DNA of 64,000 nt, taken from assembly GCF_000004195.4 (NCBI RefSeq), contig NC_030680.2, positions 7,421,995-7,485,994 of the forward strand, in the 5' to 3' direction. The notes beneath the pieces were generated by a model. It was not told the origin of the DNA. It saw only the letters and a program-made list of their open reading frames with translations, and did no database searches. This document shows positions 53,637 through 63,603 of this stretch, in pieces. This DNA is from Xenopus tropicalis. Lineage: Eukaryota > Chordata > Amphibia > Anura > Pipidae. Each line of letters starts with the position of its first letter. Within the stretch, counting starts at the first letter, position 1. The position numbers and the translations under genes are program-made.

Positions 53637-54331
53637 TAGTAATGGGCGAAATGTTTCGGCAGGCATGGATTCGCGGCGAATTTCCGTGTTACGCCATTGG
53701 CGGATTGTTTCGCGAAATGGATGAGAAAATTCGCCACGGAAAAATTCACCATGCGTAAAAAAATTTTTTGCTCGTGACAAAATAATAGCCGCATGACAAA
53801 ATAATAGCCGCAGGCGACAAAAGAATAGCCATGCGACGAAAGAATAGCCGTGGGCGACAAAAGAATAGCCGCACGACAAAAGAATAGCCGTGGGCGACAA
53901 AAGAATAGCCGCGGGTGACAAAATAATAGTCACGCGCGACAAAAGAATAGCCACGCGATGAAAGAATAGCCGCAGGTGACAAAAGAATAGCCGCATGACG
54001 AAAGAATTGCCGTGGGTGACAATTTTTTTTGATGTGCTTCATTTTCGCCGTTTCGCGAATTTTCTGCCGTTTTGCTTCGCCGAAAAATTTGCAAATTTTA
54101 CAAAAGATTCGCGAAAATGACCCACGTCAAAAAAAAAAATTGTCACCCACGGCAATTCTTTTGTCGAGAAAATTCTTTTGTCGTCCGTGGCTATTCTTTT
54201 GTCGTCCGTGGCTATTCTTTTGTCGCCCGTGGCTATTCTTTTGTCGCCCGTGGCTATTCTTTTGTCGCCCGTGGCTATTCTTTTGTCGCCCGCGACTATT
54301 CTTTTGTCGCCCACGGCCCTGCTCATCACTA
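53637..54331 (+). mobile_element. hAT-type MITE, GATGAGCG family, with two opposed internal arrays
   Basis: It begins TAGTAATGGGCGAAATG and ends GCTCATCACTA, with identical flanking GTGGAAAA at 53629-53636 and 54332-54339. 53775-54020 is a plus-type array (GACAAAAGAATAGCC, about 12 units). After a CGCCGTTTCGC centre, 54140-54315 is the same unit inverted (GGCTATTCTTTTGTCG, about seven units). The copy is therefore a long imperfect palindrome. Confidence 0.95.
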
Positions 54332-54339
54332 GTGGAAAA

Positions 54340-54958
54340 GTCTGCCTTTAGAGCAATAAGGGGGGGGGGGGCTGGATGAGTTTTCAGTTGATGTATTTTG
54401 CCTGGGATTTCCGAGCTGCCACAGGGAAGTGTGAAACAAATCTGAGCTCCCCCAGTCCATTAAGAATCAATGAAAGAGAAATTGTGCCGTATTTCCTATC
54501 AGCCCTGCCAACGTATTGAGGTCAATTGCGGCGAGTACGGGGCTGTAACACCAACATGTGATTTAGCGAGGGACAAACACCCAGGCGCCGGAGTCGTATA
54601 ATGAACAATATACATTCTGGGGGGCCAACCCCGACTTCCACAATGAATCCGCAGATCCAATAAGCACATAATAGAACTGCTACATAACACGAGGCGGGAA
54701 GGATATAAAAAGGCCAATACGGTAAGACAAACAGATCGAGCGGAGGCATCTGACAATATTGTGACAGGGCGGGCGGCGGGCGGCGGGCGGCGGCACAGAT
54801 GTACAAATATCAGCGTTGCTACAGTTTATATCTGGGAGCATCTGCAGGAAAATAAATCAATAAATACTAATTGCGGAGCAAGGAAAGCGCATCGGGTTGT
54901 CTCTGGTTTATAGCAAACCTCTTAAAGGGCCAGTAGAATTACATTCGAAGCGTGTTAA
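54340..54958. other. Single-copy stretch with a (GGGCGGC)n tract
   Basis: 54767-54793 is a pure GGGCGGC/GGGCGGC run able to form a G-quadruplex. A G-run lies at 54361-54371. The flanks (GATATAAAAAGGCCAATACG) are moderately CpG-rich. No gene was recognised. Confidence 0.4.
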
Positions 54959-55275
54959 AGGTATGGGATCCCTTATCCGGAAACCCGTTATCCAGAAAGT
55001 TCTGAATTACGGAAAGGCCATCTCCCATAGACTCCATTATAAGCAAATAATTCTTATTTGATTTCCTTTTCTCTGTAATAATAAAACAGTACCTGTACTT
55101 GATCCCAACTAAGATTTAATTACCCCTTATTGGGGCAGAACAGCCCTATTGGGTTTATTTAATATTTAAATGGTTTTTAGCAGCCTTAAGTTATGGAGAT
55201 CAAAATTACAGAAAGACCCCTTATCCGGAAAACCCCAGGTCCTGAGCATTCTGGATAACAGGTCCCATACCTGTA
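54959..55275 (+). mobile_element. GGTATGGGATCC MITE, full-length, single unit
   Basis: Left AGGTATGGGATCCCTTATCC, one copy of the AAGATTTAATTACCCC segment, then GACCCCTTATCCGGAAAACC and the right end GATAACAGGTCCCATACCTG. Together with the 7727 copy it shows the unexpanded structure. It faces an expanded copy 95 bases downstream. Confidence 0.9.
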
Positions 55276-55370
55276 TTAAAAAATATATGACTTGTGTAGG
55301 GGCCCCAGGAGATACTCGGGTACCTACAGAATACTCGCCAGGATTGGTTGGTTACACCCCTAGCTTCTGC

Positions 55371-56219
55371 CCCCAATAAGGGGTAATTATATCTTAGTTG
55401 GGATCAAGTACAGGTACTGTTTTATTATTACAGAGAAAAGGGAATCATTTAACCATGAAATAAACCCAATAGGGCTGTTCTGCCCCCAATAAGGGGTAAT
55501 TATATCTTAGTTGGGATCAAGTAAAGGTACTGTTTTATTATTACAGAGAAAAGGGAATAATTTAACCATTAAATAAACCCAATAGGGCTGTTCTGCCCCC
55601 AATAAGGGGTAATTATATCTTAGTTGGGATCAAGTACAGGTACTGTTTTATTATTACAGAGAAAAGGGAATCATTTAACCATGAAATAAACCCAATAGGG
55701 CTGTTCTGCCCCAATAAGGGGTAATTATATCTTAGTTGGGATCAAGTAAAGGTACTGTTTTATTATTACAGAGAAAAGGGAATCATTTAACCATTAAATA
55801 AACCCAATAGGGCTGTTCTGCCCCCAATAAGGGGTAATTATATCTTAGTTGGGATCAAGTACAGGTACTGTTTTATTATTACAGAGAAAAGGGAATCATT
55901 TAACCATGAAATAAACCCAATAGGGCTGTTCTGCCCCAATAAGGGGTAATTATATCTTAGTTGGGATCAAGTACAGGTACTGTTTTATTATTACAGAGAA
56001 AAGGGAATCATTTAACCATGAAATAAACCCAATAGGGCTGTTCTGCCCCCAATAAGGGGTAATTATATCTTAGTTGGGATCAAGTACAGGTACTGTTTTA
56101 TTATTACAGAGAAAAGGGAATCATTCAACCGTTTAAAATGAAGTCTATGGGAGAAGGCCTTTCCGTAATTTGGAACTTTCTGGATAACGGGTTTCCGGAT
56201 GACGAATCCTATACCTGTA
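55371..56219 (-). mobile_element. GGTATGGGATCC MITE with internal 112-bp array, locus 4
   Basis: Seven units with GGTACTGTTTTATT at 55412, 55524, 55637, 55749, 55861, 55973 and 56086, then the intact end CTGGATAACGGGTTTCCGG ... CCTATACCTGTA at 56219. As at the other three expanded loci, the arm beyond the array is missing. Two units share an AAAGGTACTG variant 225 bases apart, hinting at dimer copying. Confidence 0.92.
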
Positions 56220-57067
56220 CTATTTTTATAGGAATGCCTATGGAGGCTCAGGGGTATTATGTCCCCTTTACATTCAGGCCATATCATAGTTCCCACACCC
56301 TATTTTCCTGATTGGTTCTTTTATCGGCGTATATGTATGTATTTCGAACGTTGAGTTTTTTCCTGAGCACAATTTGTATAACGAGCATCAGAAATTCACT
56401 TGTTTTCTATAAATGGATGTACGGCTGCATTATTATTCCAAGCCGGCCTCTGCTGCGCCAGGGAAACTCGTAACTGTAATCAGAAAATATCTGATTCAAT
56501 TGACCTGTCACCGTTTAATTTCACTTACACATCTCATTAAGCTCAGCGTAGGCAATTAGCCCACATTAATCTATATACGTGGCCTTCCTGTATCCCGCAC
56601 ATGCTCAGAGCAAAGGGAGAATTCACCCAACTCCAAGACTAAATCCCTCAAGTGTTTAGTAAAGAATAGTGGAGCCCATACGCCAGCCTGGCAATGCCCA
56701 TGATCTGCCCAACCTACCTCTGGCCTCCATTAAAGGACCTACAGCTGATACAAGGAATGAAACTGTTGTTTCTGGGAGATATGAAGCTTTGAAAAATAAT
56801 CGTAGTTAATCACCGCCAGTTGCAGTGCAGGTTTCCATCTGTCGCTAACAGTAATGCCCCCCACCAGTCACTAATAGAACAGTACCCACCAACGCATAAG
56901 CCCTAGGTACAAGGTATCAATTAATATAGGGTTAGGGTGACATAGGGCAGAAACTGTCACCAAAGGCCTGGAAGGTCAGTCTTCCACTAAGGTTCGTCTT
57001 GCAGTTTCTTCTCAGTTTTGGTCAGCATTTTAGTTTGGGCAATAATATCAAATTTTAATGTTTTGTT
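56220..57067. other. Single-copy stretch, possible conserved noncoding element at 56310-56600
   Basis: 56380-56580 has CTGTAATCAGAAAATATCTG, TTGACCTGTCACCG, GTTTAATTTCACTTACAC and GGCAATTAGCCCACATTAATC. No repeat was recognised. Untested. Confidence 0.3.
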
Positions 57068-58150
57068 CCACTGTCACCATCTTTGCTTAAAGTCACCATA
57101 TTGCCCTACTATCATAATTTTACTCTACTGGTGTCATCATTTCCTACTGTTGCAACATTGCCCTACTGTCTCCATCTTGTCCTACTGTCTCCATCTTGCC
57201 CTACTGTCTCCATCTTGTCCTACTGTCTCCATCTTGCCCTACTGTCTCCATCTTGTCCTACTGTCTCCATCTTGTCCTACTGTCTCCATCTTGCCCTACT
57301 GTCTCCATCTTGCCCTACAGTCTTCATCTTGCCCTACTGTCTCCATTGTACCCTATTGTCTCTGTCCTGTCCTAAAGTCCCCATCATTCCATACTGTTGC
57401 AATTTTGCCTTAATGTCCCCATTTTGTTCTGTTCTCACCATCTTTCTCTAAAATCTCCATATTGACCTACTGCTATAATTTTCCTGTATTGCTGTCATCT
57501 TTTCCTACTGTTCCAATATTGCCCTACTGTCTCCATCTTGCCCTACTCTCTCCATCTTGCCCTACTGTTTTCATTCATCTTTACTATCTCCATCTTACCC
57601 TACTGTCATCATCCTAACTTACTGTTGATATCTTGTTACTATCTTGGCCTGTTGCCTCCATCTTTCCCTTCTATTGTCATTTTGCTCTACTTTTGTCTCT
57701 ATCTTGTGCTGTTGTCTCTATCTTGCCCTCCTGTTGCTAGCTTACCCTACTATCCATATCTTTTCTTACTGTCTCCATCTTGCCCTACTGTCTCCATCTT
57801 GCCCTACTGTCCCCATCTTGTCCTACTGTCCCCATCTTGCCCTACTGTCTCCATCTTGCCCTACTGTCTCCATCTTGTCCAACTATCTCCATCTTGCCCT
57901 ACTGTCTCCATCTTGCCCTACTGTCTCCATCTTGTCCTACTGTCTCCACCTTCTCCTACTGCCTCCATCTTGCCCTACTGTCTCCATCTTGCCCTACTGT
58001 CTCCATCTTACCCTACTGTCTCCATCTTGCCCTACTGTTTCCATCTTGCTCTACTGTCTCTATCTTGTCCTACTATCTCCATCTTACCATACTGTCTCCA
58101 CCGTTACCCTATTATTTCCATCTTACTCCATTGTTACTATCTTGCATATA
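57068..58150 (+). repeat. 19-bp minisatellite B, about 55 units
   Basis: Core unit CATCTTGCCCTACTGTCTC, best kept at 57170-57330 and 57770-58040, diverged between. The plus strand is strongly pyrimidine-biased. As with the other 19-bp array, frames stay open through the repeat (229 codons at 57538-58227 with SPSCPTVSILPYCLHLALL-type words). No coding evidence beyond that. Confidence 0.95.
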
Positions 58151-58825
58151 ATTGTGGTCTACTTCTGAGCTCACACAAACTCTCCCTAGCAATCACTGCT
58201 TGTGGGCCACCATCTCCAGAGCCCTGAGCCTCCACCCCTGCGGGGGGCCCCCCATAGAAAGTTCTACCCATGAGGTTCCTGCCTTATGCTTCTGCAGAGT
58301 GCATACTCCCCCTACTGTATTATCTAAATGGGAGCTGACTTTGCTCGTGCCTCGGCTTTGACCTTGTGGAACTTTAACAAGTCTGCAGAAGGCTGTTGGT
58401 GTAATCACTAATCAACATAAAGCTTGAAAGAAATCAAAGTCCTGGCAGCATATTAAATATTCTGTTTACAGAGACTTTACGTCTGTCCTTGGCAATCCAT
58501 ATATTCATGCAGATATATTCCCTTCCCATCGCTAAAGTGTTTAACTCTCAAATTGCCTCCCGCTCCTCGGGGACTCAAAGAAATCAAAAACATCGATCTG
58601 CTTTTTTTTTTCTTTCTCTGTTAAATTTATATTAAACTGAATTTTAGAAGAACTTAAAATGAGCTTGCAGGGGAGGAAGGCTTCCAGTCATTTACATGAG
58701 AGAGAGAGGATCTTGGGATCATAATTATTCAGAAATGATGGCTGTGATTGCAAGCTCTGTGGGGCAGTTTCATGGAGCATTTAATACACATTTAATAGTG
58801 TAACTACAGCTGTCGCTGGCTGGAG
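58151..58825. other. Single-copy stretch, possible conserved noncoding element at 58400-58770
   Basis: GAAAGAAATCAAAGTCC and GACTCAAAGAAATCAAAAAC (TCF-like ATCAAAG words), GGATCATAATTATTCAG and CAGCATATTAAATATTC cluster at 58425-58735. No repeat or gene was recognised. Confidence 0.3.
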
Positions 58826-60608
58826 GAATGTTCTGGGCACACAATAAGCTGTACCCCCATACTGTACTGTCTAAGGGAAACACTATGGCACCCCCTACCC
58901 ATATGTATAAATACAAATATACAGAGAAGGAATGTTCTGGGCACACACTAAGCTGTACCCCCATACTGTACTGTCTAAGGGAAACACTATGGCACCTCCT
59001 ACCCATATGTATAAATACAAATATACAGAGAAGGAATGCTCTGGGCACACAATAAGCTGTACCCCCATACTGTACTGTCTAAGGGAAACACTATGGCAGC
59101 TTCTACCCATATGTATAAATACAAATATACAGAGAAGGAATGCTCTGGGCACACAATAAGCTGTACCCCCATACTGTACTGTCTAAGGGAAACACTATGG
59201 CACCCCCTACCCATATGTATAAATACAAATATACAGAGAAGGAATGTTCTGGGCACACAATAAGCTGTACCCCCATACTGTACTGTCTAAGGGAAACACT
59301 ATGGCACCCCCTACCCATATGTATAAATACAAATATACAGAGAAGGAATGCTCTGGGCACACAATAAGCTGTACCCCCATACTGTACTGTCTAAGGGAAA
59401 CACTATGGCACCCCTTACCCATATGTATAAATACAAATATACAGAGAAGGAATGTTCTGGGCACACAATAAGCTGTACCCCCATACTGTACTGTCTAAGG
59501 GAAACACTATGGCACCTCCTACCCATATGTATAAATACAAATATACAGAGAAGGAATGTTCTGGGCACACAATAAGCTGTACTCCCATACTGTACTGTCT
59601 AAGGGAAACACTATGGCACCCCCTACCCATATGTATAAATACAAATATACAGAGAAGGAATGTTCTGGGCACACAATAAGCTGTACCCCCATACTGTACT
59701 GTCTAAGGGAAACACTATGGCACCCCCTACCCATATGTATAAATACAAATATACAGAGAAGGAATGTTCTGGGCACACAATAAGCTGTACCCCCATACTG
59801 TACTGTCTAAGGGAAACACTATGGCACCCCCTACCCATATGTATAAATACAAATATACAGAGAAGGAATGTTCTGGGCACACAATAAGCTGTACCCCCAT
59901 ACTGTACTGTCTAAGGGAAACACTATGGCACCCCTACCCATATGTATAAATACAAATATACAGAGAAGGAATGTTCTGGGCACACAATAAGCTGTACCCC
60001 CATACTGTACTGTCTAAGGGAAACACTATGGCACCTCCTACCCATATGTATAAATACAAATATACAGAGAAGGAATGTTCTGGGCACACAATAAGCTGTA
60101 CCCCCATACTGTACTGTCTAAGGGAAACACTATGGCACCCCCTACCCATATGTATAAATACAAATATACAGAGAAGGAATGTTCTGGGCACACAATAAGC
60201 TGTACCCCCATACTGTACTGTCTAAGGGAAACACTATGGCACCTCCTACCCATATGTATAAATACAAATATACAGAGAAGGAATGTTCTGGGCACACAAT
60301 AAGCTGTACCCTCATACTGTACTGTCTAAGGGAAACACTATGGCACCCCCTACCCATATGTATAAATACAAATATACAGAGAAGGAATGTTCTGGGCACA
60401 CAATAAGCTGTACCCCCATACTGTACTGTCTAAGGGAAACACTATGGCACCTCCTACCCATATGTATAAATACAAATATACAGAGAAGGAATGTTCTGGG
60501 CACACAATAAGCTGTACCCCCATACTGTACTGTCTAAGGGAAACACTATGGCACCTCCTACCCATATGTATAAATACAAATATACAGAGATGGAATGTTC
60601 TGGGCACA
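58826..60608 (+). repeat. 104-bp tandem array, 17 units
   Basis: Units start at GAATGTTCTGGGCACAC from 58826, with exact 104-bp steps except one 103-bp unit near 59930. Variation is confined to a few sites: GTTCTGG/GCTCTGG, CACCCCC/CACCTCC/CAGCTTC. Each unit has TATGTATAAATACAAATATA, a TATA-like stretch. Plus-strand 75-codon and minus-strand 85-codon frames recur per unit because of the period; they are not genes. Confidence 0.98.
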
Positions 60609-61415
60609 AATGAAACAGAAATAAGTACCCTATTTCATACTTTCTCCCATCCATATGAACACATGAAACTCAGCTGAAGAAGCCAAGGGGCAATGGATAT
60701 CATAAAGAAAAGTGTACTTGAAGCAGAAGGTTGAGAAGCAGACACAGTGGTGCACAATGTGCTATATCCGCGAATACTCCAACCCAGATTATGATGGCAC
60801 TGAAGCCCTTCGGTTCTTAATATGATCAGAGCGGAGTGTATTGTTATAGTAACAAGATGTGTGATGGATTTCACTGTCAACGCTTGATAAAGATTTGGTG
60901 TATTAAAACGAATGAAGGAATTGTATATTACGGCCCTGCTGGGGAATAAAAAGGACCGTGAAAACCTATACGCACTTCAATGCGGAGACCCCGCTGCTCA
61001 CGGTTGAATGGAAGCTTGCCACCCGTGTTGCACACATAGAAATATTATCAAGGACTTAGGAAACCAAGCGGATAGACATACATTGTCCATTGGAAAATCC
61101 ATAATGGTGGAATTTAGCGTCTAAGGAGCCTGCTGTGCCGGTCGGGCTTAGCCGACGTCTTGATTAAGTGCTCCTTCCTAATCTCCTTCCTAATCTCTAG
61201 CTGGTTATGTGCCAACCTGGATGCTTCTTCCTACTCTTCTTTATCATACCAGCAAATCATAGAGGGTTCATAATAAGAAGAAGACCCTGTGTGTACAGTT
61301 TATATATGCAATTGTTGTATTTTACAAGACAGATGTGGCCAATCCCTAAAGTTATAGTACAGGCAACATATGTGTTTGTGAATTCACCGATGCATCTTCA
61401 TTTTCTTTGAAGGTC
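60609..61415. other. Unassigned intergenic sequence
   Basis: About 800 bases without recognised repeats. It contains a short direct duplication CTCCTTCCTAATCTCCTTCC at 61170. No coding or RNA signal. Confidence 0.35.
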
Positions 61416-61680
61416 CCTAAACAGCCGTGTATGGGCACTACCGACAGGCCTGGCCGACCGATATCTGGCCTGAAATCGGCAGGTTAAAAAATCTAGTCGG
61501 ATCGGGGACCGCATCGGCTCGTTGATGCGGTCCCCGGACCGACTTTGCCTATACCCCCAGGGCCAAATGATCGAATTAGCCTGGATTCTCCCTATATCGC
61601 CCACCCGTAGGTGAGGATATCGGGAGAAGATCTGCTCGCTTGGTGACATCTGAAGATCTGAAGGTGTATGGGCACCTTAA
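61416..61680 (+). mobile_element. PIF/Harbinger-like MITE, left end truncated
   Basis: It starts inside the family at CAGCCGTGTATGGGCAC and runs through CCGACCGATATCTGGCC, a perfect GGGGACCGCATC/GATGCGGTCCCC hairpin around 61505-61537, GAGAAGATCTGCTCGCTTGG and the right end GGTGTATGGGCACCTTAA. It abuts the fold-back element; its last TTAA doubles as that element's left flank. Confidence 0.8.
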
Positions 61681-62357
61681 GCCAAGAACTTAACTGCTGG
61701 AAGATTGTGCTTAATAATGAGGATCATTAACAATTCTTTTCTTATCATCCACTCAGGTCTCAGCAGGCTTCAGTGCTAATTAAGCACCTACCCAACAGGA
61801 ATGAAGACTAATCTCATCAGGTAAAGAAGACACCTGAATATCTGCAGGTTGGTTTCTTCATTAGATGCCCTACGATTCTATGACAAGGCTTCATAGAATC
61901 GGCTTTACAACTATATGGAGGTCCACCGAGCGGCTTTAATTGATGAGAAACCTCCCATGAAAACCTTGCCCATTAGGCAGGTTTCTTGGGAAACCAAAAG
62001 GAAGGCATCTTTCACCAAGGAGAAGAAGACAAGTTAAGTCATCAAACCCGTCGAGAGATGAAGCTCTCTGTAGAGCACCATAGAGATCTTTTGAAAGCGT
62101 TATTATTAGTAATTAATTAAAAGCAACTGAATATTGTTCAGAAGCGTGGCCTTGTCATAGAATCGTAGGGCATCTAATGAAGAAACCAACCTGCAGATCT
62201 TCAGGTGTCTTCTTTACTTGATGAGATTAGTCTTCATTCCTGTTCGGTTGGTGCTTAATTAGCACTGAAGCCTGCTGAGACCTGAGTGGATGATAAGACA
62301 GGAATTGTTAATGATCCTCATTATTAAGAACAATCTCCCAGCAGTTAAGTTCTTGGC
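61681..62357. mobile_element. TTAA-flanked fold-back element with 209-bp arms
   Basis: Arms 61681-61889 and 62149-62357 are inverted copies of each other, about 93% identical by eye: GCCAAGAACTTAACTGCTGG against CCAGCAGTTAAGTTCTTGGC at the tips, and CCCTACGATTCTATGACAAGG against CCTTGTCATAGAATCGTAGGG at the base. TTAA sits at 61677-61680 and 62358-62361. The 259-bp loop has no long open frame. No named family was recognised; TTAA flanks fit piggyBac or Kolobok targeting. Confidence 0.88.
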
Positions 62358-62640
62358 TTAAAGCAAACGAGGAGAAACCTCAGATCCTGTCCCCAAAAGG
62401 TCAACGAGATGAAGTGATGGATCCACCTTAGAGTGGATGAACCGATGTGGATCAAGGCAAATAGGATCTTGTGGGCTATTTATCACAGCTAAAAGAATAA
62501 GGTTAGTGAAAAGGCATTTCCAGTGTTGACCTTGCATGATGGAGTGATGGTGACAAGAAAAGCCATTGAGACCAGGAAAATATTCTGTAAAATATCTAGT
62601 ATAAATAAATCTAAAGCAACCGGACTTGCTAAGTAATCAT
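62358..62640. other. Unassigned sequence preceding the hammerhead-like motif
   Basis: It contains a small hairpin GATGGATCCACC/GAGTGGATGAACC and ends with CGGACTTGCTAAGTAATCAT. On the minus strand that end follows the hammerhead-like motif, matching the AAGTCCG-type continuation seen after this motif in vertebrate repeats. Confidence 0.3.
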
Positions 62641-62681
62641 TGAAGACGTTTCGCTACTCATCCAAGCAGCTTCTTCAGTTC
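62641..62681 (-). ncRNA. Hammerhead-ribozyme-like motif of a retroelement
   Basis: On the minus strand: CTGAAGA (62672-62678) fits CUGANGA. A 7-bp stem II with one internal and one terminal wobble (GCTGCTT/GAGTAGC, loop GGAT) follows, then GAAA (62649-62652), C and GTC (62645-62647) as the expected cleavage triplet. Stem III would be very short, as in minimal Penelope-type hammerheads. The motif is also a frequent vertebrate repeat word. Activity is untested. Confidence 0.5.
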
Positions 62682-62853
62682 GCAGCAAATTTTTGTATTT
62701 TGCCATTTTTGACACAACCACGCCTGGTTTGACGTGACCCTCTCTATTTTCTAAATAACAAAAAAAGTGACAAAATAATGCACGCAACAGAAAAGTCACA
62801 TGACAAACGCGTTTCACCAATTTTCCGGCGAAATGGGACAGGTTCGCTCATCA
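62682..62853 (+). mobile_element. hAT-type MITE, GATGAGCG family, 5'-truncated
   Basis: It starts inside the family at GCAGCAAATTTTTGTATTTTG and ends GACAGGTTCGCTCATCACA, with no array. It is joined directly to the hammerhead-like motif. Confidence 0.75.
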
Positions 62854-63240
62854 CAAGTGATAAGCGAATCTGTTCCATTTTGGTTTGCGAAAAAATTTGC
62901 GACTTTCAAAAGATCCGCAAAACGGGGAAAATGTTGTGCGGCAAAAAAAACCTGTCACCCGCGGCTATTATTTTGTTGCCCGCGGCTATTATTTTGTCGC
63001 ACGGCTATTCTTTTGTCACCCGTGGCTATTATTTTGTCGCCCGCGGCTATTATTTAGTCACACAGCTATTCTTTTGACACCCGCGGCTATTCTTTTTTGA
63101 CGCAGTTGACAATTTTTGGACGTGTGGCGAATTTTCCTGCTGCGAATTTTTTCATCTGTTTTGCGAAACAATCCGCCAATGGCGAAACGCGGAAATTGCC
63201 GGCGAATCCATGCCTGCCAAAACATTTCGCCCATCACTAC
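62854..63240 (-). mobile_element. hAT-type MITE, GATGAGCG family, with short internal array
   Basis: It begins AGTGATAAGCGAATCTG and ends ACATTTCGCCCATCACTAC. The array at 62955-63090 has about seven units of CGCGGCTATTATTTTGTCGC. It is inverted relative to the copy just upstream, the same head-on arrangement as at 1038-1549. Confidence 0.85.
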
Positions 63241-63603
63241 TCATCACTACACCTCATTATTCTTTGTAGAACAATGTGGATTTTGAAGTCAGAAAACAAT
63301 GTATTTCAAAATCAGTTTTCCGCGCCCAATTTGAGACACCTGCAGCAAAAAACGTCTCAGGGGCGTTTTAAATTTGGCCCGGTCGTGTCTAATTGGCCGT
63401 GGTCACATACAAATAGGCGTGGTCACATCAAAAATAACAAAAAAAGTGACAAAAAAAGATGCACGTGACAGAAAAGTCACGCGGCAAACGCGTTTCACCA
63501 ATGTTCCGCCGAAATGGGACAGGTTCGCTCATCACTACACCTCATTATTCTTTGTAGAACAATGTGGATTTTGAAGTCAGAAAACAATATATTTCAAAAT
63601 CAG
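63241..63603. repeat. 75-bp direct duplication bracketing a hAT MITE segment
   Basis: TCATCACTACACCTCATTAT through to AATCAG occurs at 63241-63315 and 63529-63603, 288 bases apart and nearly identical. Between lies CGTCTCAGGGGCGTTTT, GGTCACATCAAAAATAAC and the terminus GGGACAGGTTCGCTCATC of the GATGAGCG family. Confidence 0.85.

Noticed and set aside
57538..58227. 229-codon frame with SPSCPTVSILPYC words
   Set aside because: Translation of the 19-bp minisatellite B; frames in all three phases are similarly open.
58826..60608. Recurring 75- and 85-codon frames as a gene family
   Set aside because: They tile the 104-bp period exactly on both strands and share no motif with a known family.
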